Source of the DNA: Silicimonas algicola
GTDB lineage: Bacteria > Pseudomonadota > Alphaproteobacteria > Rhodobacterales > Rhodobacteraceae
Length of the DNA stretch: 64,000 bases
Reading direction: 5' to 3'
NCBI RefSeq assembly: GCF_003148765.1
Contig: NZ_QGGV01000001.1
Location: 304,001 to 368,000, forward strand
Position 1 is the first letter of the stretch. The number at the start of each line of letters is the position of its first letter. A program made the translations under genes and the position numbers. Below the pieces are notes generated by a model. The model had not been told where the DNA came from. It did no database searches and saw only the letters and a program-made list of their open reading frames with translations. Positions 8,796 through 16,936 of this stretch are shown one piece after another.

Positions 8796-9263
8796 TCAGG
8801 AGGTGAGCGTCTTCTCGAATCGCACGAGATCGAAGGTGACGCCGTCGACGGTCTCGGGGCTTGTGCCCATGCTCTCCCACCCGGCACGCTCATAGAAGCG
8901 GACGCCGCCCAGGTTGCCCGGGGCGCAGAGGAGGAAGGCGCGCGTCACGCCGTTTTCCGCCAGCCGGGTCTCGCCGTCCGCAAGAAGGCGGCGGGCAAGC
9001 CCGGTGCCGCGCGCATCGGGCGAGACGTAGAGTTGGTAGATCTCGTCGCCCCGGATGGCGCAGAAGCCGCGCGGGTCACCCTTGGGTCCGGCTGTGCGGA
9101 GATCGTCCTTCAGCGCCGCGATGCGCTTGCGAAAGCTCGTCGTCGTGCGCAGCCGGGCAAGCGCCTCCGGGACATGGCCGTCGTGCGCCTCGTGCCAGCC
9201 GGCCTCCCAGAGAGCGGCGAGGGGCGCGAGGTCGACGGGAAGGGCGGGGCGGATGGCCAGCAT
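8796..9263 (-). CDS. GNAT family N-acetyltransferase
   Basis: 155 residues. The acetyl-CoA binding motif A is present as QLYVSPDARGTGLARRLL (about residues 76-93), followed by the usual GVRFYERAGWE motif near 120-130, where the aromatic residue closes the fold. The substrate is unknown. Start MLAIRPALPVDLAPL is normal for the family. A decayed copy of the first part of this gene lies at about 11205-11292, so the 5' end of this gene and that fragment bracket the accessory island. Confidence 0.88.
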   Translation of the reverse strand: MLAIRPALPVDLAPLAALWEAGWHEAHDGHVPEALARLRTTTSFRKRIAALKDDLRTAGPKGDPRGFCAIRGDEIYQLYVSPDARGTGLARRLLADGETRLAENGVTRAFLLCAPGNLGGVRFYERAGWESMGTSPETVDGVTFDLVRFEKTLTS

Positions 9264-9420
9264 GTGGAGAGTTTGGACGACGCGTTTGCGGGGTCAAGCG
9301 GTAGAGCGTGGAGGAGAGAAGAGGAGGCGTCCGAATATCGTATGCCACTTCGGGAGTGTGGGGCGTGCTCGCGCCAAGGTCCCCTCTGCGGACAAAGCTC
9401 CCTTTCACAGTTTAGCCGCA

Positions 9421-9942
9421 ATGGGCTGGCAAAGATCGATCTTCCATCCGCTGAAAGAGCAAAAAGTGGCTCCTACACCGAAGGCTGTCATCAACCCAAG
9501 AGATTTCCTGCAAGCATACTCAGGGACCTACCAATATCGGCAGAGAGTTAGGGTGGTTCTGGCAGTATTTGGCCTTGTCACCGCGCTCTGGTTCGTGCTT
9601 GCTGCGCTCAAAGTGTTTGCGCTGGGAGAGCCGAGCGATCTGAAAACGTCTCTGGCAATGCTCTTAAGCCCTTGGGCTGTCTGGGCTTCCCTCTCATCAG
9701 CACTGAGATTCGAGAGACTTGAAATCAGTGAAGAGGGCATAAAAGTTGACCCTATTGGTCTCCATATCGGACCCGAAAAGATCGAAGCGATATCCTTCAA
9801 GGAAAACAAATGGGGTGCCAGATCAATCGAACTAAGGTTAGTTGCACACAGTTGGATACTTCACATATTTGTCTGCTCCTACGGCAAGAAAGCTTGGATT
9901 TCATTTAACGATAGATTACTTCTCCCGAAGGACGGGGCTTGA
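9421..9942 (+). CDS. Hypothetical membrane protein with PH-like C-terminal domain
   Basis: 173 residues, with base and codon use clearly more AT-rich than the neighbours (TTA, ATA and AGA codons), suggesting transfer. Two hydrophobic helices are visible: VVLAVFGLVTALWFVLAAL (about 44-62) and LAMLLSPWAVWASLSSAL (about 77-95). The rest is beta-rich (RFERLEISEEGIKVDPIGLH onwards) and resembles a bacterial PH domain, but I do not recognise a family. The start is uncertain: the ATG has no clear ribosome site, and GTG at 9466 is an alternative. It stands alone on the plus strand within the accessory island. Confidence 0.55.
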   Translation: MGWQRSIFHPLKEQKVAPTPKAVINPRDFLQAYSGTYQYRQRVRVVLAVFGLVTALWFVLAALKVFALGEPSDLKTSLAMLLSPWAVWASLSSALRFERLEISEEGIKVDPIGLHIGPEKIEAISFKENKWGARSIELRLVAHSWILHIFVCSYGKKAWISFNDRLLLPKDGA

Positions 9943-9962
9943 ACAGAGCTTCAGACACTTTT

Positions 9963-10038
9963 GGCCTCAAAGCCGCCCTTCGCTGCGGGTGCGGCGTTGC
10001 TGAGAGGCCACAAGGTCTGCTATGCGGACAGAGCTGAC
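9963..10038. repeat. Dispersed repeat, copy A
   Basis: Begins GGCCTCAAAGCCGCCCTTCG and aligns well over about 75 nt with copy C (10990-11065), including the shared GCCACAAGG, TGCGGAC/TGACGGA and GAGCTGAC/GAGCCGAC stretches. It is intergenic, downstream of the 173-aa membrane protein. A shorter related piece may lie at about 9381-9412 (TGCGGACAAAGCTCCCTTTC). Confidence 0.6.
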
Positions 10039-10109
10039 CTTCAGCGGTCTTCCGTTTAATTTTCGCTGGTCACATCATTGCCCTTGGGCCTTACTTGCTG
10101 CCAGAGCTT

Positions 10110-10325
10110 TCAACCATCTAAGTCACCCTCGTCCTTGGACGCCTTCTTGATTATACGAAGATAGTTAATAGGGACGTCAAGAATTTTTTCCGAATTCCAG
10201 AATTCTACAACCACGACCATATCTGTGCGATCAAATGTGTGAATAATTCTGCCACGCTGACCGGAGCAAGCTTCCTCGAAGTCAGTAGAAAGCTCCACCT
10301 CATCATATAAACCGAAGATGCTCAT
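10110..10325 (-). CDS. DUF4926 domain-containing small protein
   Basis: 71 residues beginning MSIFGLYDEVELSTDFEE. The pattern of a short opening strand, DEVEL, a GQRGRI turn (about residues 24-29), then VVVEFWNSEKILDVPINYLR is that of the DUF4926 family, a small beta-barrel protein often encoded next to toxin or immunity genes. The long open frame upstream of this Met is not coding: it runs through a repeat. No strong ribosome site is visible. Lies in the AT-richer island; function unknown. Confidence 0.55.
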   Translation of the reverse strand: MSIFGLYDEVELSTDFEEACSGQRGRIIHTFDRTDMVVVVEFWNSEKILDVPINYLRIIKKASKDEGDLDG

Positions 10326-10662
10326 TTTGCGGAGAAACCCTGCAGTCAATCTGAAAGCTCTGAACCTAGTACAATTTTGGAACACAAAGTCAACAGGCGC
10401 AAATAAGATCGCCAAAAACTTGGAAAATGATCTGGGTGATTGTGCCGGCCAGGCAAGCGGTCGTTCGTGAGTGGTGCAGCGTCGGTCAAAGAGGGGCTCG
10501 AAGCCGACGTTCGCTGCATGGGCGAAGCTCCTGAGACCATGAAGGGTTCGCTCAGCGACGAAGCGGTCATCGGTTGCTTGAATTCCCAAACCTCCCAAGC
10601 CCTGAATTAAAGATCGCCCTAGACGCCGATTTTTTCTACCAATGCGCGAATACGGAACAGCA
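10326..10662. other. Intergenic region of the accessory island
   Basis: This 337-nt stretch between two small minus-strand genes has no convincing gene. It contains repeat copy B (10494-10552). The remaining sequence is AT-richer than the chromosome and has no recognisable terminator or promoter. Confidence 0.5.
10494..10552. repeat. Dispersed repeat, copy B
   Basis: Core GGGCTCGAAGCCGACGTTCG followed by CTGCATGGGCG. It matches copy C (GGGCTCAAAGCCGACATTCG then CCGCAGGCGC) at nearly every position of the first 25 nt and less well afterwards. Read on the minus strand, both copies pass through similar sequence beyond the core, so the true element may be longer than marked. Confidence 0.55.
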
Positions 10663-10923
10663 TCAATTGTATTTGATACTATGCCGTGAAGAGAGAAAAT
10701 CGATGAGATCCGAAATCGTGGTTCGCTGCGCCAAAAGCTCGAAGGTAAGGTCAATTTCGATGCCGCCATGATTATCCGTCTTGGCTAGCATCACCAGGTC
10801 TCCCTCAAAAAATCTGTGACCGACGGGAGAGGCCTGTTGATCGACAATGATCTCCAATACTTTTTCCCAAGAATAATTTACGAACTCCATTTCTATATAC
10901 TGCTTAGCATTCTCATCCATCAT
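10663..10923 (-). CDS. Hypothetical small acidic protein
   Basis: 86 residues starting MMDENAKQYIEMEF; GAGGT lies 6 nt before the ATG and supports this start over the longer frame. I do not recognise a family with confidence. The C-terminal half (GDLVMLAKTDNHGGIEIDL then TTISDLIDFLSS) has the helix rhythm of acyl-carrier-like proteins such as DUF1493, but the phosphopantetheine serine is absent. AT-rich codon use sets it apart from the chromosome. It precedes the DUF4926 gene on the same strand, 337 nt away. Confidence 0.5.
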   Translation of the reverse strand: MMDENAKQYIEMEFVNYSWEKVLEIIVDQQASPVGHRFFEGDLVMLAKTDNHGGIEIDLTFELLAQRTTISDLIDFLSSRHSIKYN

Positions 10924-10989
10924 TGTGACCTCATGGGTTTTGCGGTCATAGTAACCGCCATTCTTGCATGGCGCATCATTTGTTAAAAT

Positions 10990-11065
10990 GGGCTCAAAGC
11001 CGACATTCGCCGCAGGCGCAGCGCTGCCCGGGAGCCACAAGGGCTGCCATGCTGACGGAGCCGAC
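10990..11065. repeat. Dispersed repeat, copy C
   Basis: Begins GGGCTCAAAGCCGACATTCG and ends GGAGCCGAC. It pairs with copies A and B. All three copies are within about 1.1 kb, on the same strand, and next to different small genes. Confidence 0.6.
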
Positions 11066-11204
11066 AGGCGCGAAAAGGGCTCGGCGTCCCTTTCCTGCGA
11101 CGTCTTGCAAACAAGGCGCAAGATCAGCGGACACGCGTGGCGTTCGCCCGGATGAAGAGGTCTGGCACGCGGACCAAGGTCTTGCTGTCAGGGATGAGTG
11201 CGGC

Positions 11205-11292
11205 GGGGACATGGCCGTCGCGCGCTGCTTCCCAGCCGGCCTCTCTGAGGGCGGCAAAGGGCGCGAGGTCGACGGGAAGGGATGGCCAGCAT
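11205..11292 (-). pseudogene. Truncated, frameshifted copy of the GNAT acetyltransferase gene
   Basis: On the plus strand, 11208-11301 matches 9169-9268: both share GGGGACATGGCCGTCG (GGGACATGGCCGTCG in the intact gene), CCAGCCGGCCTC, GCGCGAGGTCGACGGGAAGG and GATGGCCAGCAT. The copy starts ATGCTGGCCATC like the intact gene, then lacks about 8 nt, which shifts the frame. The shifted frame reads LPVDLAPFAALREAGW and RDGHVPAAL, against LPVDLAPLAALWEAGW and HDGHVPEAL in the intact protein. Similarity stops after about 30 residues, so the rest of the gene is gone. Confidence 0.8.
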
Positions 11293-11339
11293 CGGGACAG
11301 GTTTCGCCTGTGTGAGGTGCAGGTCAAGAGCGGGCGGGT

Positions 11340-11816
11340 CTAGTCGATGACTGGAGACGAACGTCTGCGCAGGTGAAGCGCGAACGAGTATACCGCCGCG
11401 GACAGAAAACCCGCGACGAAGGGCTGCGGGATGGTCAGCACCTCGGACAGGAAGGCCCCGCGATAGGCCGGGCCGAGAGTCAGGGCGAAGCCGAGCGTGA
11501 GGACGAGTTGCGTCAGGACACCAAAGGCGACGCTTGCGGGAAGCCACCCGTCGGGAAACGGGCGGGCCAGCCTGCGGTTCAGGATCATCACGAGCGGCAG
11601 GATAACGGCGACGACCAAGGGAACCATGATGAGAAGGCCCGGAAGGAGACAGGTCCAGCGGTAGACCTCGGGATCTCCCCGGAGGTCGCAGCCTTGCGGG
11701 AACACCTGGAGGGCCAGCCATGCCAGCGCCGGGACTCCCAGACCCGTGACGGCGGACGCCAGGAGACGATCGCCATGTCTGGGGAATGCCGGACCCAAGA
11801 AGACTCCCGTTTTCAT
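11340..11816 (-). CDS. Four-helix hypothetical membrane protein
   Basis: 158 residues from MKTGVFLGPAFPRHG. The ATG overlaps the tldD stop as ATGA, which fixes the start and shows coupling to tldD. Four hydrophobic segments are visible: LASAVTGLGVPALAWLAL, LLIMVPLVVAVILPLVMIL, VAFGVLTQLVLTLGFALTL and FVAGFLSAAVYSFAL. No family recognised. It sits at the boundary between the tldD operon and the accessory island, but its composition is like the chromosome. Confidence 0.65.
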   Translation of the reverse strand: MKTGVFLGPAFPRHGDRLLASAVTGLGVPALAWLALQVFPQGCDLRGDPEVYRWTCLLPGLLIMVPLVVAVILPLVMILNRRLARPFPDGWLPASVAFGVLTQLVLTLGFALTLGPAYRGAFLSEVLTIPQPFVAGFLSAAVYSFALHLRRRSSPVID

Positions 11817-13240
11817 CCCGCCGCCGAACCTCCGACCGTCAGCCCGCCGATCAAAAGCGTCGGCTGGCCGACGCCCACGGGCACCCATTGACCAGCCTTG
11901 CCGCAGTTGCCGACGCCGGGGTCGAGCTTGAGGTCGTTGCCGACGGCTCGGATCTTCCTCAGCGCGGTCGCCCCGTCGCCGATCAGGGTTGCGCCCTTCA
12001 CGGGAGCGCCGACCTTGCCGTCCTTCACGCGGTAGGCCTCGGTGCAGGAGAAGACGAACTTGCCGTTGGTGATGTCGACCTGCCCGCCGCCGAAGCCCAC
12101 GGCGTAGATACCGTCCTTCACATCGGCCACGATGTCCTCGGGGTTTGCCTCGCCAGCCAGCATGTAGGTGTTGGTCATGCGGGGCATGGGCGTGTGGGCG
12201 AAGCTTTCGCGGCGGCCGTTGCCTGTGGGGGCGACGCCCATGAGGCGCGCGTTCTGGCGGTCCTGCATGTAGCCGACGAGGACTCCGTCCTCGATCAGCA
12301 CGTTCTTCGCGCCGGGCGTGCCCTCGTCGTCGACAGTGATCGAGCCGCGGCGGTCGGGGATGGTGCCGTCGTCGAGGACGGTGACGCCTTTCGAGGCGAT
12401 CTGCTGGCCGAGAAGGCCGGCGAAGGCCGAGGATTTCTTGCGGTTGAAGTCGCCCTCAAGACCGTGGCCGATGGCTTCATGCAGGAGGATGCCGGGCCAG
12501 CCGGGGCCGAGCGCCACGTCCATGACGCCGGCGGGGGCGGGGACGGCTTCGAGGTTGACGAGCGCGATCCGCAGCGCCTCGCGCGCGGCACCCTGCCAGT
12601 GCGCCGGGTCGATGAGGGCTGTCAGGCCATAGCGCCCGCCCGAGCCGGACGAGCCGGATTCGCGGCGGCCGTTCTCTTCCACGATAACGCTGACGTTGAG
12701 CCGCGTCATGGGGCGGGTGTCCGAGACGGCGTGACCCTCGGGCCGGAGGATCACGACCTCCTGGATCGAGGCGCCGAGCGAGGCCGAGACCTGCACCACG
12801 CGCGAATCGAGCGCGCGGGCGAAGGCGTCGATCTCGCGCAGGGTGTCGATCTTCACCGGGAAGCCCGCGTCGGCCATCGGGTCGGCATCGCCGTAGAGGC
12901 GGAGATTGGTCGCACGCGGCGCTTCGGCGAGCGTCCCGCCGCCATCGCCGACGGCGAGGCGCGCGGTCTCGACGGCGCGCCGCAGCGCGCTTTCGCTGAT
13001 CTCGGTGGAGTGGGCGTAACCTGCCGTCTCGCCCCGCACTGCACGGAGGCCGAAGCCCTCGGAGGCGTTGTAGCTGGCGTTGCGCACGCGGCCGTCGTCG
13101 AAGGACAGGACCTCGGACCGCTTGCGTTCGAGGAAGAGCTCGCCGTCGTCCGCGCCGGCGACCGCCTCGCGCAGAAGTGACAGGGCTCGGGCCTCGTCGA
13201 GGAGCGTCTCGAAGGGGCGGAAGGATGAGGTCTCGGCCAA
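11813..13240 (-). CDS. tldD: Metalloprotease TldD
   Basis: 475 residues. TldD works with TldE/PmbA as a zinc peptidase that processes modified peptides and antitoxins. The metal site HEAIGHGLEGD (HExxxH) is near residue 255, and the glycine-rich C-terminal part (FGGGQVDITNG) is typical. I chose the TTG at 13240, preceded by GGAGAAGACC, because it gives MAETSSFRPFETLLDEA, the usual family beginning. The GTG/ATG-type alternative at 13285 adds a proline-rich tail without family support. pmbA is not in the window. The gene diverges from ctaC. Confidence 0.92.
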   Translation of the reverse strand: MAETSSFRPFETLLDEARALSLLREAVAGADDGELFLERKRSEVLSFDDGRVRNASYNASEGFGLRAVRGETAGYAHSTEISESALRRAVETARLAVGDGGGTLAEAPRATNLRLYGDADPMADAGFPVKIDTLREIDAFARALDSRVVQVSASLGASIQEVVILRPEGHAVSDTRPMTRLNVSVIVEENGRRESGSSGSGGRYGLTALIDPAHWQGAAREALRIALVNLEAVPAPAGVMDVALGPGWPGILLHEAIGHGLEGDFNRKKSSAFAGLLGQQIASKGVTVLDDGTIPDRRGSITVDDEGTPGAKNVLIEDGVLVGYMQDRQNARLMGVAPTGNGRRESFAHTPMPRMTNTYMLAGEANPEDIVADVKDGIYAVGFGGGQVDITNGKFVFSCTEAYRVKDGKVGAPVKGATLIGDGATALRKIRAVGNDLKLDPGVGNCGKAGQWVPVGVGQPTLLIGGLTVGGSAAG

Positions 13241-13399
13241 GGTCTTCTCCGTCTGCGGCGGCGGCAAAGCGGCTGAATGCCGCAATCACACGCCTTGTTC
13301 CTGAGGGCCTAATATGGTTTCTGTCCCGCCAGAGAACAACAGGGCCGGGGACCACGTCCGTCCGGCCCGAACGCCATCGCGAACAGGATTGAAAGACAC

Positions 13400-14293
13400 A
13401 TGCGTCTCAAGACCCTTCTCATTGGCCTCGCCGCGACGTTCGCGGGCGGCGCCGCGGCTGCGCAGGACGCGGCCCAGCCCCTTCGGATCATCGGTCAGCC
13501 CGAGTATGGCGCCATTGGGTTCCAGCCCGCCGCGACCGGGATCGCACGCGACCTGCATTGGCTGGACGGGATGGTCCTGATCATCATCACGGCGATCACG
13601 CTGTTCGTGGTGGCGCTGCTGGCGATCGTCATCCTGCGCTACAACAGCCGGCGGAACGCGACGCCGTCGACCTTCACCCACAACACTCCGGTCGAGGTCG
13701 CCTGGACGGTGATCCCGATCGTCATCCTGGTCTTCATCGGGGCCTTCTCGCTGCCGGCGCTGTTCAATCAGCAGGAGATCCCGGAGGCCGAGGTGCTGGT
13801 GAAGGCGACGGGCCACCAGTGGTACTGGACGCACGAATATCCCGACGAGGGCATCGGCTATGACATGTTCATGATTGGCTCCGACGCGGGCAACTACCTG
13901 ACCCCCGAAGTGTCCGAGCAGCTTGCCGCCGCAGGGTACACGGACCAGCAGTTCCTGCTGGCGACCGACACCGCGCTCGTCGTTCCGACCGGCAAGGTGG
14001 TGGTCGTGCAGGTGACGGCGGACGACGTCATCCACTCCTGGGCGATGCCGGCCTTCGGCGTGAAGCAGGACGGCGTGCCGGGTCGACTGGCGCAACTGTG
14101 GTTCGAGGTCTCGGAGGGGATGGAAGGCATCTACTTCGGCCAGTGCTCGGAGCTTTGCGGCCTGAGCCACGCCTACATGCCGATCACGGTGAAGGCCGTG
14201 TCGCAGGCTGACTATGACGCCTGGCTCGCGGCCGTGAAGGAAGTGGGCGACTACGTCGATCCGGGCGCGCTTCAGGTGGCGGCGAACCAGTAA
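13400..14293 (+). CDS. ctaC: Cytochrome c oxidase subunit II
   Basis: 297 residues; carries the Cu-A centre that accepts electrons from cytochrome c in the aa3 oxidase. A signal peptide (MRLKTLLIGLAATFAGG) is followed by two transmembrane helices (MVLIIITAITLFVVALLAIV near 58; VIPIVILVFIGAFSLPAL near 108). The Cu-A ligands are visible in HSWAMPAFGVKQD and QCSELCGLSHAYMPI (two Cys, His, Met). The conserved GHQWYWTHEYP is present. First gene of the cta operon; its 114-nt upstream region faces tldD and should hold the promoter, and contains an inverted repeat GGGCCGG/CCGGCCC. Confidence 0.97.
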   Translation: MRLKTLLIGLAATFAGGAAAAQDAAQPLRIIGQPEYGAIGFQPAATGIARDLHWLDGMVLIIITAITLFVVALLAIVILRYNSRRNATPSTFTHNTPVEVAWTVIPIVILVFIGAFSLPALFNQQEIPEAEVLVKATGHQWYWTHEYPDEGIGYDMFMIGSDAGNYLTPEVSEQLAAAGYTDQQFLLATDTALVVPTGKVVVVQVTADDVIHSWAMPAFGVKQDGVPGRLAQLWFEVSEGMEGIYFGQCSELCGLSHAYMPITVKAVSQADYDAWLAAVKEVGDYVDPGALQVAANQ

Positions 14294-14296
14294 GCC

Positions 14297-15220
14297 ATGA
14301 CAGACGCCTCGATCAACGCCACACGCGAGTACGAACCGACCTTCGGGGACTATGTCGCGCTACTGAAGCCACGGGTGATGTCGCTCGTGGTCTTCACTGC
14401 GCTGGTCGGGCTTCTGGTCGCGCCGGTGTCGCTGCACCCGGTAGAGGCCTTCGCGGCGATCCTGTTCATCGCGCTTGGCGCCGGGGCCTCGGGCGCGCTG
14501 AACATGTGGTACGACGCCGACATCGACGGGGTCATGCGGCGCACGCGACGGCGTCCGATCCCGAGCGGACGGGTCGAGCCGGGCGAGGCGCTGGCGATCG
14601 GCGTGGCCCTGTCGGGCCTGTCGGTGGTCATGCTGGCGCTGGCGACGAACCTGGTCGCCGCGGGCCTTCTGGCGTTCACGATCTTCTTCTACGCCGTCGT
14701 CTACACCATGTGGCTCAAGCGCTCGACGCCGCAGAACATCGTCATCGGCGGCGCCGCCGGGGCCTTCCCTCCGATGATCGGCTGGGCGGCCGCGACGGGG
14801 GGCGTGTCGGTCGAGAGCGTGCTGATGTTCGCGCTGATCTTCATGTGGACGCCGCCGCACTTCTGGGCGCTGGCGCTGTTCATGCGGTCCGACTACGACG
14901 ACGCCGGCGTGCCGATGCTGACCGTGACGCATGGGCGCCGCGTGACGCGGAAATACGTCCTTGTCTACACGGTGCTTCTTGCGCCCGTGGCCTTTGGCCT
15001 CGCGTTCAGTTCGGTCGGCGGGCCGGTCACGCTGGCGGCCGCCGTGCTGCTGAACGTGATGTTCGTCAAAGGCGCTCTCGACATTGCGGGGCGCGGTGAG
15101 CCCGCGGCCGAGGCGGACAGCTACGGCACCGAGAAGCGTTTCTTCAAGCTTTCGCTGGCCTACCTTTTCCTGCACTTCGGCGCGCTTCTCGCCGATGCGG
15201 CGCTGCGGGGGATCATGTGA
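14297..15220 (+). CDS. ctaB: Protoheme IX farnesyltransferase (heme O synthase)
   Basis: 307 residues of a polytopic UbiA-family enzyme that adds farnesyl to heme b to make heme o, the precursor of heme a. The prenyl-diphosphate binding motif [19 protein letters not shown] (about residues 70-88) and the second Asp-rich loop [14 protein letters not shown] (about 195-208) are both complete. It starts 3 nt after the ctaC stop, and its stop overlaps the next start (TGATG). The gene order is that of the classical rhodobacterial cta operon. Confidence 0.96.
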   Translation: MTDASINATREYEPTFGDYVALLKPRVMSLVVFTALVGLLVAPVSLHPVEAFAAILFIALGAGASGALNMWYDADIDGVMRRTRRRPIPSGRVEPGEALAIGVALSGLSVVMLALATNLVAAGLLAFTIFFYAVVYTMWLKRSTPQNIVIGGAAGAFPPMIGWAAATGGVSVESVLMFALIFMWTPPHFWALALFMRSDYDDAGVPMLTVTHGRRVTRKYVLVYTVLLAPVAFGLAFSSVGGPVTLAAAVLLNVMFVKGALDIAGRGEPAAEADSYGTEKRFFKLSLAYLFLHFGALLADAALRGIM

Positions 15221-15405
15221 TGGCGCTGAAAGCGACACACGAGCTTCACCGACGGCGCTTCAGCCGGAACCTGGGCGTCGGCCTGACTCTCGTGGCGCTG
15301 GTGGCGCTGGTCTTCGGGCTGACCGTCGTCAAGGTCACGCGCGGCGACCCGATGCAGGGTTTCGATCATCAGGTCCGTCCCGAGATGGAGGCTCCGACGC
15401 AATGA
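15220..15405 (+). CDS. Small cta-operon membrane protein (CoxF-like)
   Basis: 61 residues: a basic N-terminus (HELHRRRFSRNL), one transmembrane helix (VGLTLVALVALVFGLTVVKV), and a short periplasmic tail (RGDPMQGFDHQVRPE). A small protein of this kind lies between ctaB and ctaG in many Rhodobacterales and Paracoccus, and is presumed to help oxidase assembly; no activity is known to me. The ATG at 15220 overlaps the ctaB stop (TGATG), and its stop overlaps the ctaG start (ATGA), so it is clearly co-translated. A GTG at 15217 is the alternative start. Confidence 0.82.
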   Translation: MALKATHELHRRRFSRNLGVGLTLVALVALVFGLTVVKVTRGDPMQGFDHQVRPEMEAPTQ

Positions 15406-15992
15406 GCGTGGATCGCAATCGGAAGACCGTGCTGCGCCTCGCCGGCGTCGTGGTCCTGATGGGATCGCTGGCCTGGGCGTCTGTCCCGGCCTATCGGCTG
15501 TTCTGCCAGGTCACCGGCTGGGGCGGCGCCACCGATGTCGCCGAGGCGGCACCCGAGACCGCGCTAGATCAGGACATCACCGTCCGCTTCGACGCCTCGC
15601 AGGATCGCGGCTTTCCGTGGGAGTTCAAGCCCGCGCAGCGCCAGATGACGCTGAAGATCGGCGAGGAGGGCCTGGCCTTCTACGAGGCATACAACCCGAC
15701 CGACCGTCCGATTGCAGGCACGGCCAGCTACAACGTCGCGCCGTTCTCGGCGGGGGCCTATTTCTCGAAGATCGCGTGCTTCTGCTTCGAGGAGCAGATC
15801 CTGATGCCCGGCGAGCGCGTGCAGATGCCCGTCAGCTTCTTCGTCGAGCCCGAGATCGTCGACGATCCCGATGCACGGCATGTCCGAACCATCACGCTGT
15901 CCTACACCTTTCACGAGACCGACCTGCCCGAAGGCTATGTGCCCGAGCAGGCAGCGCTGGTGACGGACGACGGCACGACCGACCTCAACTAG
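15402..15992 (+). CDS. ctaG: Cytochrome c oxidase assembly protein CtaG/Cox11
   Basis: 196 residues; inserts copper into the Cu-B site of subunit I. One N-terminal membrane anchor ([18 protein letters not shown]) is followed by [14 protein letters not shown], the conserved entry to the periplasmic domain. The copper-binding pair is in [10 protein letters not shown] (about residues 121-130). The C-terminal ITLSYTFHE motif is also present. The frame is coupled to the small upstream gene by ATGA. Confidence 0.96.
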   Translation: MSVDRNRKTVLRLAGVVVLMGSLAWASVPAYRLFCQVTGWGGATDVAEAAPETALDQDITVRFDASQDRGFPWEFKPAQRQMTLKIGEEGLAFYEAYNPTDRPIAGTASYNVAPFSAGAYFSKIACFCFEEQILMPGERVQMPVSFFVEPEIVDDPDARHVRTITLSYTFHETDLPEGYVPEQAALVTDDGTTDLN

Positions 15993-16014
15993 AACGCCCG
16001 AGGAAACGACCGAC

Positions 16015-16842
16015 ATGGCGCATGAAAAGAACCACGACTATCACATCCTGCCGCCCTCGATCTGGCCCTTCGCGGGCGCGCTCAGCGGTTTCACGATGCT
16101 GCTCGGTTTCGTCCTGGCCTTCGGCGAAAGGACACCGGAAAGCATCAAGCAGCCCTACGTCTTCATCGTCGGCACAGTCGGCGTCCTCTACGTCATGTAT
16201 GCCTGGTGGTCCGAGGTGGTTCACGAGTCGAACGTGGGCGACCATACGCCCGTCGTCCGCCTTGGGCTGCGCTACGGCTTCATCATGTTCATCATGTCCG
16301 AGGTCATGTTCTTCTCGGCCTGGTTCTGGGCGTTCTTCAAGAACGCGATCTACCCGATGGACCCGGACGGCATGAGCCCGATCGTCGACGGCGTCTGGCC
16401 GCCTGTCGGGATCGAGACCTTCGATCCCTGGCACCTGCCGCTGATCAACACGCTGATCCTGCTCTGTTCGGGGGCCGCCTGCACCTGGGCGCACCACGCG
16501 CTGGCGCACGAGAACAACCGCAAGGACACGGCGACCGGCCTGATCGTCGCCGTTCTCCTCGGCCTGATCTTCACGGTCTTCCAGGCCTATGAGTACAGCC
16601 ACGCGGCCTTCGGGTTCTCGGGCAACATCTACGGCGCGACCTTCTTCATGGCGACGGGCTTCCACGGCTTCCACGTCATCATCGGGACCATTTTCCTCTT
16701 CGTGTGCTACCTGCGCCTGCGCGCCGGTCACTTCACGCCGGAGAAGCACGTCGGCTTCGAGGCGGCGGCCTGGTACTGGCACTTCGTCGACGTGGTCTGG
16801 CTGTTCCTCTTCGCAGCCGTCTACATCTGGGGCGGAGCGTAA
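16015..16842 (+). CDS. ctaE: Cytochrome c oxidase subunit III
   Basis: 275 residues with seven predicted membrane helices. The N-terminal [19 protein letters not shown] and the conserved [17 protein letters not shown] (about residues 97-113) identify the subunit, as does the C-terminal [20 protein letters not shown]. Subunit III stabilises the oxidase during turnover. A strong intrinsic terminator follows at 16868, so this is the end of the main cta transcript; surf1 lies after it. Confidence 0.97.
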   Translation: MAHEKNHDYHILPPSIWPFAGALSGFTMLLGFVLAFGERTPESIKQPYVFIVGTVGVLYVMYAWWSEVVHESNVGDHTPVVRLGLRYGFIMFIMSEVMFFSAWFWAFFKNAIYPMDPDGMSPIVDGVWPPVGIETFDPWHLPLINTLILLCSGAACTWAHHALAHENNRKDTATGLIVAVLLGLIFTVFQAYEYSHAAFGFSGNIYGATFFMATGFHGFHVIIGTIFLFVCYLRLRAGHFTPEKHVGFEAAAWYWHFVDVVWLFLFAAVYIWGGA

Positions 16843-16867
16843 GCCGAACCCTGCGACAAGGCATTGC

Positions 16868-16896
16868 AAAGGCGCGGGGACACTCCCGCGCCTTTT
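16868..16896 (+). terminator. Intrinsic terminator after ctaE
   Basis: AAAGGCGCGGG (16868-16878) and CCCGCGCCTTT (16885-16895) form a perfect 11-bp stem with a 6-nt loop, ending in TTTT. It lies 26 nt after the ctaE stop and 41 nt before surf1, so surf1 either has its own promoter or depends on read-through. Confidence 0.85.
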
Positions 16897-16936
16897 GCGT
16901 CGATAGCGAGGAACGGATGACCGAGAGGAGGCCAGG

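Larger units (their letters stand above)
10924..11339. other. Intergenic end of the accessory island
   Basis: This 416-nt stretch holds repeat copy C (10990-11065) and the GNAT pseudogene fragment (about 11205-11292). Composition returns to chromosome-like GC to the right of copy C. Nothing else in it looks coding. Confidence 0.5.

Noticed and set aside
10326-10769. N-terminal extension of the DUF4926 frame (longer open frame)
   Set aside because: The extension passes through a dispersed repeat and the end of the next gene; only the part after the internal ATG looks like protein.
13341-13370. GGGCCGG/CCGGCCC inverted repeat before ctaC as a terminator
   Set aside because: No T-run on either strand and it sits in the ctaC leader; more likely chance pairing in GC-rich DNA or a leader structure.
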